Source: Actinoplanes octamycinicus
GTDB taxonomy: Bacteria > Actinomycetota > Actinomycetes > Mycobacteriales > Micromonosporaceae
Direction of reading: 5' to 3'
Assembly (NCBI RefSeq): GCF_014205225.1
Contig: NZ_JACHNB010000001.1
Location: forward strand, 5,251,501 to 5,315,500
Length of the DNA: 64,000 nt
Shown here: positions 26,266 to 37,447 of the stretch, piece by piece
Layout of the letters: every line of letters begins with the position of its first letter
Numbering within the stretch: position 1 is the stretch's first letter
Made by a program: the position numbers and the translations under genes
Notes under the pieces: generated by a model
Told to the model about the DNA's origin: nothing
What the model saw: only the letters and a program-made list of their open reading frames with translations
Databases searched by the model: none

Positions 26266-27372
26266 CTACTTGGTGAGCGGCGCCAGCTTCGGGTCGTCGG
26301 CGTAAGCCTCGGCGGCGTTGGCCTTGGTGACGATGACCGGCGGGAGCAGGTAGGCCGGGACGACCTTGACCCCGTTGTTGTACGACTGGGTGTCGTTGAC
26401 CTGCGGACTGTTGCCGGCCTGCAGGCTCTTGACCATGGTGACCGTCTCAGCGACCAGCTTGCGGGTGTCCTTGTTGATCGTCGAGTACTGCTCACCGGCC
26501 ATGATCGACTTGACCGACTCGACCTCGGAGTCCTGGCCGGTGACCACCGGGATCGGCTTGCCGGCGCCCTTGACCGAGGTGATGATCGCGCGGGCCAGGG
26601 TGTCGTTCGGCGACAGCACCCCGTCCAGTGTCTTGCCGCTGTTGTAGGTGCTGTTCAGCAGCGAGTCCATCCGGCTCTGCGCGTTCTCCGCCTTCCAGCC
26701 CTGGGTCGCGGTCTGCTTGATCTCCGTCTGGCCGGAGCCGACCACCACGTCACCCTTGTCGATGGCCGGTTTGAGCACGTCCATCGCGCCGTTGAAGAAG
26801 ACGCCGGAGTTGTTGTCGTCGGGCGAGCCGGAGAACAGCTCGATGGTGTAGGGCCCCTTCGGCTTCTTGGCCTTCATGCCGTCCAGCAGCGCCTGGCCCT
26901 GCAGCTGGCCGACCTTGAAGTTGTCGAAGGCGATGTAGTAGTCCACGTCCGGCGTCTGGGTGATCAGCCGGTCGTAGGCGATCACCGTGGCGCCGGCCTG
27001 CTTGGCCGCGGCGACCTGGGTGGCGAGCTGGGCGGCGTCGGTCGCGCCGATCACGATCACCTTGGCGCCGTTGGTGACCATCGCGGTGATCTGGTTCTGC
27101 TGGTCGGCGACCGTGGTGGAGGCGCCGGCGTACTGCACGTCGGACTTGAAGCCGGCCTCCTTGAGGCCGTTGGTGAACAGATCGCCGGCGAGCACCCAGT
27201 TCTCCGACGTCTTCGAGGGCAGAGCGACCCCGATCAGGGAGTCGGCGGGGAAACCCTTGGCCGCGGTGCCGCTGTCGCCGCTGCTGGACTTGTCACGTTC
27301 GGTGGAGCAGGCGGTCAGCGCGAGCAGAGCGGTGGCGCTGACAGCCAGACTTTTGATCAGGAAGGTGCGCAC
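26266..27372 (-). CDS. chvE: Sugar ABC transporter substrate-binding lipoprotein, ChvE/XylF-like
   Basis: 368 residues. Signal peptide with lipobox LTAC at about 19-22. The mature protein is a periplasmic-binding-protein type I domain close to ChvE (multiple monosaccharide-binding): NWVLAGDLFTNGLKEAGFKS, QNQITAMVTNGAKVIVIGAT, and ELFSGSPDDNNSGVFFNGAM. GTG 27372 is the start, with GAAGGG about ten bases upstream. It is the third gene of the MmsA-MmsB-type operon and should deliver pentoses/hexoses to it. Confidence 0.9.
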   Translation of the reverse strand: MRTFLIKSLAVSATALLALTACSTERDKSSSGDSGTAAKGFPADSLIGVALPSKTSENWVLAGDLFTNGLKEAGFKSDVQYAGASTTVADQQNQITAMVTNGAKVIVIGATDAAQLATQVAAAKQAGATVIAYDRLITQTPDVDYYIAFDNFKVGQLQGQALLDGMKAKKPKGPYTIELFSGSPDDNNSGVFFNGAMDVLKPAIDKGDVVVGSGQTEIKQTATQGWKAENAQSRMDSLLNSTYNSGKTLDGVLSPNDTLARAIITSVKGAGKPIPVVTGQDSEVESVKSIMAGEQYSTINKDTRKLVAETVTMVKSLQAGNSPQVNDTQSYNNGVKVVPAYLLPPVIVTKANAAEAYADDPKLAPLTK

Positions 27373-27387
27373 GTGGATCCAACCCTT

Positions 27388-28673
27388 CTATATCCGGGCC
27401 TTCTCCCGATCGGCTGAGGCGGGCTTCTCGGGCGACGCCGAGGGACCGGGACGGAACTGGCGCATCAGGGATCCGATGATCGAGAAACGACCCTGCTTCT
27501 TGTTGTAGACATCCAGGGCGACGGCGCCGAGCAGGAACAGACCCTTGATGATCTGGACCATGTCGGTGCCGGTGCCGGTCAGCTGCAGACCGTTGGTGAG
27601 CACGGCCATCACCAGACCGCCGACGATGGCGCCGCCGATCGTGCCGAGGCCGCCGGCGACGGCCGCGCCTCCGATGAACACCGCGGCGATCGCGTCCAGC
27701 TCCCAGTTGAGGCCGTCCTGCGGCCCGGAGGCGGTGGACCGGGCCACGAAGATCATCCCGGCCAGCGCGGCGAGCACGCCCATGTTCATCATCACCAGGA
27801 AGTTGACCCGGCGGAGTTGCACGCCGGACAGCTCGGCGGCCCGGGAGTTGCCGCCGACCGCGTAGATGTGCCGGCCGCCCGAGGTGTTGCGGGTGTAGAA
27901 CGAGTACGCGAGCACCAGGACGGCCAGGATGATGCCGGAGACCGGGAAGCTGGTGCCGACCCGGCCGCCGGCGAACCGCAGCGTGGCGAAGATGATCACG
28001 CCGATCATCACCGCCATCCGGATCACCGAGATCCACAGTGGTGTCGGCCGGGCGCCCTCCATCTTCTTGCGGACCTGCCGGGCGCGCAGCTCCCGCCAGA
28101 CCACCGCGACGCAGGCGAGCAGCCCGAGCAGCAGGGTGAGGTTGTTGTACCCGGTGTCCGGCCCGACCTCGGGCAGGTAACCGGCGCCGATGGTGCGGAA
28201 GCCGGGCGGCACCGGGACCGTGTCGGCGTTGCCGATGTACTGGTTGCCGCCGCGGAACAGCAGCATGCCGGCGAGCGTGACGATGAAGGCCGGGATGCCG
28301 ACGTACGCGACGAAGAAGCCCTGCCAGGCGCCGATCGCCGCGCCGACCAGCAGGCCGAGCAGGATCCCGGCCGGCCAGGGCAGGTCGTGCTCGGCCATCG
28401 CCTTGGCCACCACGATGCCGGTGAACGCGGCCACCGAGCCGACCGACAGGTCGATGTGCCCGGCGACGATCACCATCAGCATGCCGACCGACAGCACCGA
28501 GATGTAGGCGTACTGCTGGGTCAGCGCGATCAGGTTGCCCGAGGTGAGGATGATCCCGTCGGTCCGGATCTGGAAGTACAGGATCACCGCGATCAGCGTG
28601 AAGATCATGCCGAACTGGCGGGCGTTCGAGGTGGTGCCCCCGAACAGGTTCTTCTGCAGCTCTTTCATCCGAC

Positions 28674-28677
<4 letters not shown>
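27388..28677 (-). CDS. mmsB: Multiple-sugar ABC transporter permease, MmsB/XylH type
   Basis: 429 residues with about ten membrane segments of the BPD_transp_2 family. Recognisable parts are [20 protein letters not shown] and [21 protein letters not shown] long loop at about 200-230 ([18 protein letters not shown]) is typical of the ChvE-associated GguB/MmsB permeases. ATG 28677 overlaps the ATPase stop (ATGA). It forms the membrane part of a monosaccharide importer with its two neighbours. Confidence 0.9.
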
Positions 28678-30221
<1,544 letters not shown>

Positions 30222-30281
30222 GCCGCCTCCCAACAGGCGTTACGCAAAGATCAAAGTCAATGGCGTCGGCGTTTCCAGACT

Positions 30282-30300
30282 GTAAATCTTATTTATTTAC
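30282..30300. promoter_or_regulatory. Candidate ROK/XylR-type operator
   Basis: GTAAAT (30282-30287) and ATTTAC (30295-30300) form a perfect inverted repeat around seven AT-rich bases, in a region otherwise above 70 % GC. It lies between the divergent sugar-transport operon and the ROK gene. ROK repressors (NagC, XylR) bind AT-rich palindromes of similar form. Confidence 0.6.
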
Positions 30301-30380
30301 TAAGTCAACGGCCCGGTGGCATCATGGTCGGCATCGATCTCGTAACGGGTCACCGAAGCAGACCGGGAGGCGTTTCTCCG

Positions 30381-31556
30381 GTGCGGCGCACAGGAACCAA
30401 CCTGCCGAAAGTCGGCCAGTACAACCGGGCCGTCGTGCTCGATCAGATCCAGCTGACCGACGGCATCAGCCGGGTGGAGATCGCCGAGCTGACCGGGCTG
30501 ACCCCGCAGACGGTGTCCGGCATCGTCCGGCGCCTGATCGGCGAGGGCATCGTCCGGGAGGACGGCGCCGCCGTCTCCAACGGCGGCAAGCCACGCACCA
30601 AGCTGCGGGTCAACGCGGCCGCCGGGCTCGCGGTCGGCGTCCACTTCGACCCGTCCGAGTTGTCCTGCGTGGTCGCCGACCTGCTCGGCCGCCCGCTGGC
30701 CACCCGGCAGCAGCCGGTCCGGCCGGGCGCCACCCCCGGCGAGGTGGTCGCCGCGGTCACCGGGCTGGTCGACGAGGTGCTCGGCACGGCCGGCGTGGAC
30801 CGCGGCCGGGTGCTCGGCCTCGGCCTGGCCACCCCGGGCCCGATCGACCAGACCCTCGGCTCGCTGGTCGGGCCGCCGCAGCTGCTCGGCTGGACCCGGG
30901 TGCCGATCAAGGACATGCTGGCCGCGGCGACCGGGCTGCCGGTCACCCTGGACAACGACGCCACGGCCGCCGCGATCGGCGAGTGCTGGGCTGGGGCGGG
31001 GCGCGGCGTGGCCGATTTTGCCTACTTCTTCTTCGGCGCCGGGGTGGGCGGCGGCCTGATCCTCGGCCACCAGGTCTACCGCGGCGGCTCGATGAACGCC
31101 GCCGAGTTCGGCCACCAGTCGGTGCAGCCCGGCGGTCCGGCCTGCTACTGCGGCAACCGCGGCTGCCTGGAGCGTCTGATCAGCCCGAAAGCGCTGGTCG
31201 AGGCGACCGGGCTGGCCGACTATGACGCGGTCCGGCGGGCCGCGACGGCCGGCGACCCGCTGGCCGTCGCGGCGGTCGAGGCGGCCGCCGGGCACCTGGC
31301 CACCGCGGTGGTGAACGTCGCCAACATCCTGGACATCGACCTGGTGGTCCTCGGCGGGCACGGCCTGCGCCACCTCGAGGACCGATTCCGTACGGCGGTG
31401 GCAGAGGCCCTGGCCACCCGGCCGCTGGCCCGCCGGATCCGCGCCGTGCGGGTGGAGGTGTCGCCGCTCGGCGCCGACGCCGCGGTGGTCGGCGCCGCCG
31501 CGCTGGTCCTGCACACCACCTACGCCCCACAGGTGTCCGAGCTGCTGTCGCTGTGA
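30381..31556 (+). CDS. ROK family transcriptional regulator
   Basis: 391 residues. N-terminal winged helix (ISRVEIAELTGLTPQTVSGI) followed by a ROK sugar-kinase-like domain: LDNDATAAAIGECW, GAGVGGGLILGHQVYRGGSM, and the zinc site GHQSV...CYCGNRGCLE. GTG 30381 has GGGAGG ten bases upstream; ATG 30324 is less likely. Divergent from the mmsA-mmsB-chvE operon and probably its sugar-responsive repressor through the GTAAAT palindrome. Confidence 0.88.
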   Translation: MRRTGTNLPKVGQYNRAVVLDQIQLTDGISRVEIAELTGLTPQTVSGIVRRLIGEGIVREDGAAVSNGGKPRTKLRVNAAAGLAVGVHFDPSELSCVVADLLGRPLATRQQPVRPGATPGEVVAAVTGLVDEVLGTAGVDRGRVLGLGLATPGPIDQTLGSLVGPPQLLGWTRVPIKDMLAAATGLPVTLDNDATAAAIGECWAGAGRGVADFAYFFFGAGVGGGLILGHQVYRGGSMNAAEFGHQSVQPGGPACYCGNRGCLERLISPKALVEATGLADYDAVRRAATAGDPLAVAAVEAAAGHLATAVVNVANILDIDLVVLGGHGLRHLEDRFRTAVAEALATRPLARRIRAVRVEVSPLGADAAVVGAAALVLHTTYAPQVSELLSL

Positions 31557-31560
31557 GCGA

Positions 31561-31588
31561 TCACGCCCCGCGCCATCGGGGAGCGTGA
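31561..31588. terminator. Probable terminator after the ROK gene
   Basis: TCACGCCCCG (31561-31570) pairs with CGGGGAGCGTGA (31577-31588) with a small bulge, five bases beyond the ROK stop and just before the histidine kinase start. Confidence 0.45.
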
Positions 31589-31600
31589 TGTGATCACAGC

Positions 31601-33184
31601 ATGACGTCGCCCGGGCGCCGGATCGCGCACCTGATCTCGGACGGCGTCCCGGACACGGCCGCCGCCAAGTTCGCCGCGGTCGTCGCGGGCGCGGTGCGGG
31701 CGCCGACCGTGCTGATCCTGCTGGCCGACGGCGACCGGCTGCGGATCGCCGGCACCGCCGGCGTCCCCGAGCACTGGCCACGCAGCGGCACCGCGCCGGC
31801 GCGCTCGACGCTGGCCGGGCTGGTGGTCACCGAGAACCACCCGGTGATCATCACGGACCTCGGCGACGACCCGCGGGTGCCGGTGGCGGCGCCGGCCGTG
31901 GACCTCGGGGCGCGCGGCTACGCCGGATTCCCGATCCGCGACCCGGACGGCGGGATCGTCGGGGTGCTCGCGGTGGTCGATCTGCAGCCGCGATCCTGGT
32001 CGCTGGAGGAGCTGGCGGTGCTCGACGACGCCGCGCAGGCGTGCGCCGCGTTCGTGGCCGTGCAGTGCGCCCGGGAGGCCGCCGACCGCGAGCACCGTTT
32101 CCTGGACGCGCTGCTGCAGAGCCTGCGGGTCGGCGTGGCCGCCTGCGACGCCGACGGGCAGATGATCTTCACGAACGAGGCGATCCGCCGGCTGACCGGG
32201 CACCCGGCCACCCCGCAGGGCCAGGCCGACTGGACCCGGCGGACCGCCCTGATCGACGGGCACGGCCGGCCGTTGCACCCGGAGCAGCTGCCGCTGATCC
32301 GGGCGCTGCGCGGGGAGACGCTGCGCGACGTGGAGTTCCGCGCCGAGACCCCGGACCAGAGCATCCGTACGGTCAGCGCGGACGCCCAGCCGATCGAGAG
32401 TGCCCAGGGCGACTGCCTGGGCGCGGTCGCCTGCATCCGGGACGTCACCGACCAGCGCCGGGCCGAGGAACTGGCCACCGCCCTGGCCCGCTCCAAGGAC
32501 GAGTACCTCACCCTGGTCGGGCACGAGCTGCGGACCCCGCTCACCTCGATCGCCGCCTACGTCGACCTGCTGCGCGACACCGACCCGGCCACCGTCGCCG
32601 ACGAGCTGCCCGGGATCCTCGACGTGCTCGGCCGCAACGGCGCCACCCTGCGGCACATCGTCGACGACCTGCTCGACCTGGCCGGCATCGACAACGGGCA
32701 CACCGATCTGGCCGACGAGGTGGTCGACCTGGCCGCCACGGTGACCGACGCGGTCCGGGCCGCCGAGGCCGACGCGGCCGCGGCCCGGGTCACGCTGGTG
32801 CTCGACGTCTGCCCGGACGGGCTGGTCACCGGCGACCCGAAACGGCTGCGCCAGGTGGCCGACCACCTGCTCGCGAACGCGATCAAGCACAGCCCGCCGC
32901 ACAGCGCGGTCACCGTGTCGCTCACCCACGCCGGCCCGGCCGCGGTCGAGCTGACCGTCACCGACGACGGTCCGGGCATTCCCAGCGACGAGCAGGACCG
33001 CGTGTTCGGCCGGTTCTACCGTTCCCGGCAGAGCCGCGAGCAGCGGGTTCCGGGCACCGGGCTGGGCCTGACGCTGAGCCGGGCGATCGTCGAACGCCAC
33101 CACGGCAGCATCCGCTTCGTGGCCGGCCCGCCGCCCGGCGCGCGGATCACGGTCCGGCTGCCGTCGCTCAGCCGGACGCGGTGA
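31601..33184 (+). CDS. Sensor histidine kinase with GAF and PAS domains
   Basis: 527 residues, no membrane segment, so a cytoplasmic sensor. A GAF domain spans about 10-155, a PAS domain about 165-285 (LRVGVAACDADGQMIFTNEA), the dimerisation helix carries phospho-acceptor His308 (VGHELRTPL), and the ATPase domain shows N-box LLANAIKHS, DDGPGIP and GTGLGLTLSRAIVERHHG. The only nearby partner is the stand-alone receiver gene on the opposite strand, overlapping its 3' end by 17 bases. Signal unknown. Confidence 0.92.
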   Translation: MTSPGRRIAHLISDGVPDTAAAKFAAVVAGAVRAPTVLILLADGDRLRIAGTAGVPEHWPRSGTAPARSTLAGLVVTENHPVIITDLGDDPRVPVAAPAVDLGARGYAGFPIRDPDGGIVGVLAVVDLQPRSWSLEELAVLDDAAQACAAFVAVQCAREAADREHRFLDALLQSLRVGVAACDADGQMIFTNEAIRRLTGHPATPQGQADWTRRTALIDGHGRPLHPEQLPLIRALRGETLRDVEFRAETPDQSIRTVSADAQPIESAQGDCLGAVACIRDVTDQRRAEELATALARSKDEYLTLVGHELRTPLTSIAAYVDLLRDTDPATVADELPGILDVLGRNGATLRHIVDDLLDLAGIDNGHTDLADEVVDLAATVTDAVRAAEADAAAARVTLVLDVCPDGLVTGDPKRLRQVADHLLANAIKHSPPHSAVTVSLTHAGPAAVELTVTDDGPGIPSDEQDRVFGRFYRSRQSREQRVPGTGLGLTLSRAIVERHHGSIRFVAGPPPGARITVRLPSLSRTR

Positions 33185-33536
33185 CCAGCGCCCGCACCGA
33201 CTCGACCAGGCCCTGCGGGGTGAACGGCTTGGTGATCACCGCGGTCGCCTGCGCCCGCGCCGGCCGGTCGTCGCCCGGCATCAGGCTGCCGCTCACGAAG
33301 AGCACCGGCAGGTCCCGGGTGGCCGCGTCCGCGCGGATCTCCCGGCACAGGTCGACGCCGGACATCACCGGCATGTCGATGTCGCTGACCACCGCGGCCG
33401 GCGTCTGCTCCCGCACCGCCCGCAGCGCCTCGGCACCGTCGGCGGCCTCGACCACCGTGTAGCCGGCCCGGCGCAGCACCCGCGCCATGATCATGCGGAT
33501 GTCGTCATGATCGTCGGCGACCACGAGAGTTGTCAT
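33168..33536 (-). CDS. Single-domain response regulator (CheY-like receiver)
   Basis: 122 residues, one receiver domain. Acidic pocket DDHDD at 8-12, phospho-acceptor Asp52 (SDIDMPVMSG), and Lys near 102 (ITKPFTP). There is no output domain, so it must act through protein partners. It converges on the GAF-PAS histidine kinase with a 17-base overlap, and that kinase is the likely phosphodonor, though convergent order is unusual for a cognate pair. Confidence 0.9.
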   Translation of the reverse strand: MTTLVVADDHDDIRMIMARVLRRAGYTVVEAADGAEALRAVREQTPAAVVSDIDMPVMSGVDLCREIRADAATRDLPVLFVSGSLMPGDDRPARAQATAVITKPFTPQGLVESVRALVTASG

Positions 33537-33700
33537 GTCAGATCGTTCCTAGCGCGTAGATCGCTTGACCATTCCACGCCGGAGCCGGTTCAAACCCCGC
33601 CGCCAAGTCGGCATCCCGTCAACGCGCACCACCGGCACCACCGGCCTCACTAGGCTGTCGGCACGGGGAAAATAAGTCCCTTCCCGATCCAGGTGACGCC

Positions 33701-34378
33701 ATGCCGGCGACAACCCGATCACTGCCGATCGCCACGGCGATCGTGCTCGCTTGCTGCTCCTGCGCGGCCCCGGCGCCGGTGCTGCCGAGGACCACGGCAC
33801 CACAGCCGTCCGGTGCCGGGCCGGCCGCCGCGGCCCGCGCCGGCTTCGACCGGCGGGTCGCCGGGGCGATGACCCGCGCCGACCGGTTCTGGGCCGGGTA
33901 CTTCGCCGCGCGCGGCCTGCGCTACCAGCCGGTGCGCGGCCACCGCGGCTACGACGCGACGCACCCCGTCGACTGCGGGTCGGCGCCGCTGCGCCGCACC
34001 GACGCGATCTACTGCCCGGCCGAGGACGTCGTCGCCTTCGACATTCCCTGGCTGCGCGAACTCGACGCGACCGCCGGCGGCGACGCGGTCGCCCTCGTGA
34101 TCGCGCACGAGGTCGGGCACGCCGTGCAGGCGCGGCTCGGCCTCGGCGGCGGCCCGCCGGTCCGGCGCGAGCTGCAGGCCGACTGCCTGGCCGGCGCCTC
34201 CACCGCCGCGGTCGCCGGCGCGGACCGGGCCTTCGCCGGCCTGGCGGCCACCGCCGATCCCGCCGACCAGTGGTGGATGCCCGACTTCCACGGCACCGCC
34301 GCCGAGCGGGTCGCCACCTTCCGGGCCGGGTTCCTGGGCGGCGTCCCGGCCTGCGATCCGTACCAGGGGGGTACCTGA
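33701..34378 (+). CDS. Putative neutral zinc metallopeptidase, lipoprotein
   Basis: 225 residues. A hydrophobic N-terminus ending in LACCSC looks like a lipobox, so the protein is probably anchored outside the membrane. The zinc motif is HEVGH, followed by ELQADCLAG, the pattern of the YpfJ-type zinc peptidase family (PF04228). Typical family members are longer, about 280-300. ATG 33701 has AGGTGA upstream. The TGA stop overlaps the next ATG by one base, starting a three-gene operon. Confidence 0.85.
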   Translation: MPATTRSLPIATAIVLACCSCAAPAPVLPRTTAPQPSGAGPAAAARAGFDRRVAGAMTRADRFWAGYFAARGLRYQPVRGHRGYDATHPVDCGSAPLRRTDAIYCPAEDVVAFDIPWLRELDATAGGDAVALVIAHEVGHAVQARLGLGGGPPVRRELQADCLAGASTAAVAGADRAFAGLAATADPADQWWMPDFHGTAAERVATFRAGFLGGVPACDPYQGGT

Positions 34379-34869
34379 TGACATCCGGACAACCCGGCGT
34401 CCTGGCCCTGTCCGAACTCGTCCTGGGCCAGCTCAGCCCGGCCGAGGTGCCGCTGGTCCAGGCGGTCGGCCCGCGCCTGCTGTCGGCCCGCCGGCGGTGG
34501 TGGCAGCGACGTCCCCGGGACGGCGCGCTGGGCATCGGGGTGGACGAGTTCGCCTGGACCGTCGCCGTGCTGCCGGTCGCCAACCACGTCGTCACCTGGC
34601 TCTTCGACCAGGCGAAGGAGTTCGCCGGCGAGGAGCTCGGCAAGGGCGCGCGCCGGGCTCTCGACTGGCTGAGCGGCCGCGACGCCGGCGCCGCGGCCGA
34701 TCACGCGGAGTCCGCCCCGCACCTGCCGGTTCGCCAGGCCATCGAGCTGTGGTGGGTGACCTACCGCAACGGCCTCGCCGTCGGACTGGACGAGCAGAAG
34801 GCGCGGCTGCTGGCCAACGCCACCGCCGGACCGTTCGGGGCGCCCGCCGATCCCGCCGACCCGGGATGA
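34378..34869 (+). CDS. Unknown protein between two zinc peptidases
   Basis: 163 residues, family not recognised. It opens LALSELVLGQLSPAEVPLVQ, has a basic WWQRRPRDG patch, a hydrophobic stretch DEFAWTVAVLPVANHVVTWL, and an amphipathic FDQAKEFAGEELGKGARRAL helix. No signal peptide. Starts at ATG 34378 overlapping the peptidase stop and ends with ATGA overlap into the large membrane protein, so all three are cotranslated. A regulator or partner of the peptidases is possible but unproven. Confidence 0.65.
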   Translation: MTSGQPGVLALSELVLGQLSPAEVPLVQAVGPRLLSARRRWWQRRPRDGALGIGVDEFAWTVAVLPVANHVVTWLFDQAKEFAGEELGKGARRALDWLSGRDAGAAADHAESAPHLPVRQAIELWWVTYRNGLAVGLDEQKARLLANATAGPFGAPADPADPG

Positions 34870-37310
34870 ATCTCAAGGCCCTGCCGCACGAGACGACGCT
34901 GCGCTTCGTCCTGCTGATCGCCGTCGCCTTCGCGCTCGCCCTGGACGTGGCCGACCGGCTCTCCTGGCACGTCTTCCTGGCCGCCACGGACCAGGGCCGG
35001 GACCAGTGCCGGGCGGCCGGCGTGGTCCTCGCCGAGCTGGACGCCTGCATGATCGAGTTCACCCGGGCCCGGCTGCGGTGGGACCTGGCGGTGGCGCTCG
35101 GCGTGCTCGCTCTCGGGGTGGCCGTCGCGCTCGTCGCGTCCGTGGTGCGGCGCCGGGGGCTGGAGCCGGCCCCACCGCAGGTCGTCGCGGCGCTCCAGCA
35201 GGCCGGCGGACCGGACCCGCGGCCGCCCCTGCTGAGCAGGTCGGGCGTCGATCGGGTGTCCGCCGCCCGGGCCGACGGCATCCGGCGTCCGTACGTGGAG
35301 ATCAGCGCGGGCTTCATGGGGTCCGGCCTGGCCCGGCCCCAGGCCGGACTGGCCAAGCTCCGGCACGAGTACGCCCATCACGAGCTGGGCGACGTTGTCC
35401 CGACCCGGATCACCCTGTGGTTGCCGTGGGTGCTGGTCGCCATGGTGGGCACGGTCCTGGTCCTGCCGCAGCCGGCGGCCTGGCGCCCGGTGATGCTCGG
35501 CACGGTGCCCCGCACCCTGCTGCTCGTGATGCTGATGTTCCTGATCCGGGCGTCCTTCCTGCGGGCCCGGGAGATCGCCGCCGATCACGAGGCCCGCGAG
35601 CCGGACCCGGACGATCTGCTGACCGTCCTCCGCTCGGTCCGCACCCCGGACGCGTGGTGGCGGCGGCCGTTCGCGTCGCACCCGGTCTGGTCCTGGCGCG
35701 AGCAGGCGCTGCGCGACCCGGCGGCGGCCTGCCGGGTCACCGCCGCCGACGGGCTCCTGCTCGGCCTGGTGACGGCCGCCTGCGGCACGGTCGTCAGCGG
35801 GGTGCTGGTCGCCTGGACCGGCTGGCAGCCGGCCGACCCGGCCGCCGCGCCGGTCGTCTGGGGAGTGCTGGGCGGCGCGCTCGGCTACTGGGTCGCCGCG
35901 ATGATCTTCCGAGTGGTGGCCGCCGCACGTTGCGGCCGGGACGTCTCGCCGGCCGGGTTCGCCCTCGGGCTGGGCGCCGGCGTCGCGGTCGGCGGATTCC
36001 TGCTGCTCGGCCAGCCCGGCACCCCGGGCATCTCGTTCGGCGTGCTCACCTGGGCGGCCGCCGCGCTGCTCGGTGCGACGGCCGTCGCGCTGGCCGGCTG
36101 GCTCTGGAGCGCGGCCCACTGGTGGCTGGACCTGGACCTCGCCGACCGGGGCGCGGCGTGGACCGAGCGGGGCGTCCAGCTCGTCGGCGTCGTCGCCGGC
36201 GGCGCGCTGCTCGGCGCCGCGGCACAGCTGCAGGTGCAGGCCTGGACCGCGGTGGACCGGATCGCGATCTTCCTGGCCGAGCACTCGATCAACGAGCATT
36301 CCGGGTACGACCTGCTCGCCGTCCTGGTCGTCGCCGGCCTGCCGCTGTGGTTCCTCAGCCGGCCGCGCCGACCTCTCGGCGGCGTCCCCGGGTGGCTCTC
36401 CCGGTCGCCGCGGACCGACGCCGTCCCGGCCGCCCCGGCGATCCGGCCCGGCCTGCGCACCGCGGTGATCGGTGGCCTGGTCGCGACCGGCGCCTACGCT
36501 GGGGCGGCGGCCGTCTGGACCCGGTCGATCCCGCGGCCGGAATCCTGGTTCGCCGCGCTGATCGAGGCGCCGACCGTGCTGCTCGCCCCGGCTGGGGTCG
36601 TGGCGGTCACCGTCGTGGGCGCCGCGCTGCGGGCCGGCCGGTGCCGGCTCGCGGCGGCCATGGTGCCCGGCTGCCTGGCGGTGGCGGTCGCCACGCTCGG
36701 CATCGTCGCCTGGCGCAGCGTGCTCGGCGGCCGCCCGGACTGGCCGGCGATCGAGTACGTCCTGGCGAACCTGGCGGTCGGCGGCCTGCTGGGCGGCCTG
36801 GTGCTGGCCGCGGTGGTGCTGCCCGTCGCCCGCTCCGGCCCCGCGCCGGTGCTGCTCGCCCTGCCGGTCCTGGCCGCCGTGGCCGGGGTGGCGCTGGTCG
36901 CCGGCGCGGCCCGGCTGTCGCTGTCCCCGGTGTCCGACCTGCATCAGGTCGGCTTCGTCCACCAGGTCGTGAACAGCGCCGCCGCGGACGCGCGCGATCA
37001 GTGCCGGGGCGAGCCGGTGACCGCCGACGGCGCCCGTCAGGCGCGGGCCGCGGTCGACCGGCTGCACGAGCGCGACGCCGGCCCGGTCACCGCCGACGTC
37101 CGCCGTGCCCACCTGCGCCGGGTGGCGATGTGGCAGGCGTGCGCGGCGGCGATCGAGGCGGCGCTGGCCGAGCGCCGCCCGACGACCACTTCCGACCAAC
37201 AACGGCAGTTCATCATCGTCGACGGCGGCACCGTCTGGCTCCGGCTGCCGTCGCTCTGCGAGCGGTGGGCCGACCTGAACGCGCCCCGGGTCGCGGTCAC
37301 CTGCGATTGA
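34866..37310 (+). CDS. Polytopic membrane protein with M48-like metallopeptidase motif
   Basis: 814 residues with around 14 hydrophobic segments. A cytoplasmic segment after TM2 holds HEYAH (His167-His171), and 69 residues later ELRAREIAADHE-like sequence (REIAADHEA, Glu236) supplies the third ligand, the arrangement of M48 (HtpX/Ste24) peptidases. The remainder is many transmembrane helices and a soluble C-terminal domain of about 110 residues with paired cysteines. It is far longer than HtpX (about 290). Third gene of the operon with a lipoprotein peptidase. Confidence 0.7.
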   Translation: MNLKALPHETTLRFVLLIAVAFALALDVADRLSWHVFLAATDQGRDQCRAAGVVLAELDACMIEFTRARLRWDLAVALGVLALGVAVALVASVVRRRGLEPAPPQVVAALQQAGGPDPRPPLLSRSGVDRVSAARADGIRRPYVEISAGFMGSGLARPQAGLAKLRHEYAHHELGDVVPTRITLWLPWVLVAMVGTVLVLPQPAAWRPVMLGTVPRTLLLVMLMFLIRASFLRAREIAADHEAREPDPDDLLTVLRSVRTPDAWWRRPFASHPVWSWREQALRDPAAACRVTAADGLLLGLVTAACGTVVSGVLVAWTGWQPADPAAAPVVWGVLGGALGYWVAAMIFRVVAAARCGRDVSPAGFALGLGAGVAVGGFLLLGQPGTPGISFGVLTWAAAALLGATAVALAGWLWSAAHWWLDLDLADRGAAWTERGVQLVGVVAGGALLGAAAQLQVQAWTAVDRIAIFLAEHSINEHSGYDLLAVLVVAGLPLWFLSRPRRPLGGVPGWLSRSPRTDAVPAAPAIRPGLRTAVIGGLVATGAYAGAAAVWTRSIPRPESWFAALIEAPTVLLAPAGVVAVTVVGAALRAGRCRLAAAMVPGCLAVAVATLGIVAWRSVLGGRPDWPAIEYVLANLAVGGLLGGLVLAAVVLPVARSGPAPVLLALPVLAAVAGVALVAGAARLSLSPVSDLHQVGFVHQVVNSAAADARDQCRGEPVTADGARQARAAVDRLHERDAGPVTADVRRAHLRRVAMWQACAAAIEAALAERRPTTTSDQQRQFIIVDGGTVWLRLPSLCERWADLNAPRVAVTCD

Positions 37311-37314
37311 CCGA

Positions 37315-37446
37315 TCAGGCGCGGATCGCGTGGACCGCCGGGCCCGCGGTGGCCCGGCGGGTGGTGCCGAGCAGGGCCGCTCCGGTCAGCAGGATCGCGA
37401 TCAGGACCACGGAGGCGTACGCGAGAAGGTCTTGATCGGGCCACAT
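37315..37446 (-). pseudogene. C-terminal remnant of an FtsX-like ABC permease
   Basis: A 43-residue frame reads MWPDQDLLAYASVVLIAILL then TGAALLGTTRRATAGPAVHAIRA (split here): one membrane helix ending in the RR...VxAIR pattern that closes FtsX-type permeases. The upstream 350 or more residues are missing, and the fragment abuts a truncated TetR reading away from it. I read this as the scar of a deletion in a TetR/ABC-transporter locus. Confidence 0.45.
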
Positions 37447-37447
37447 G

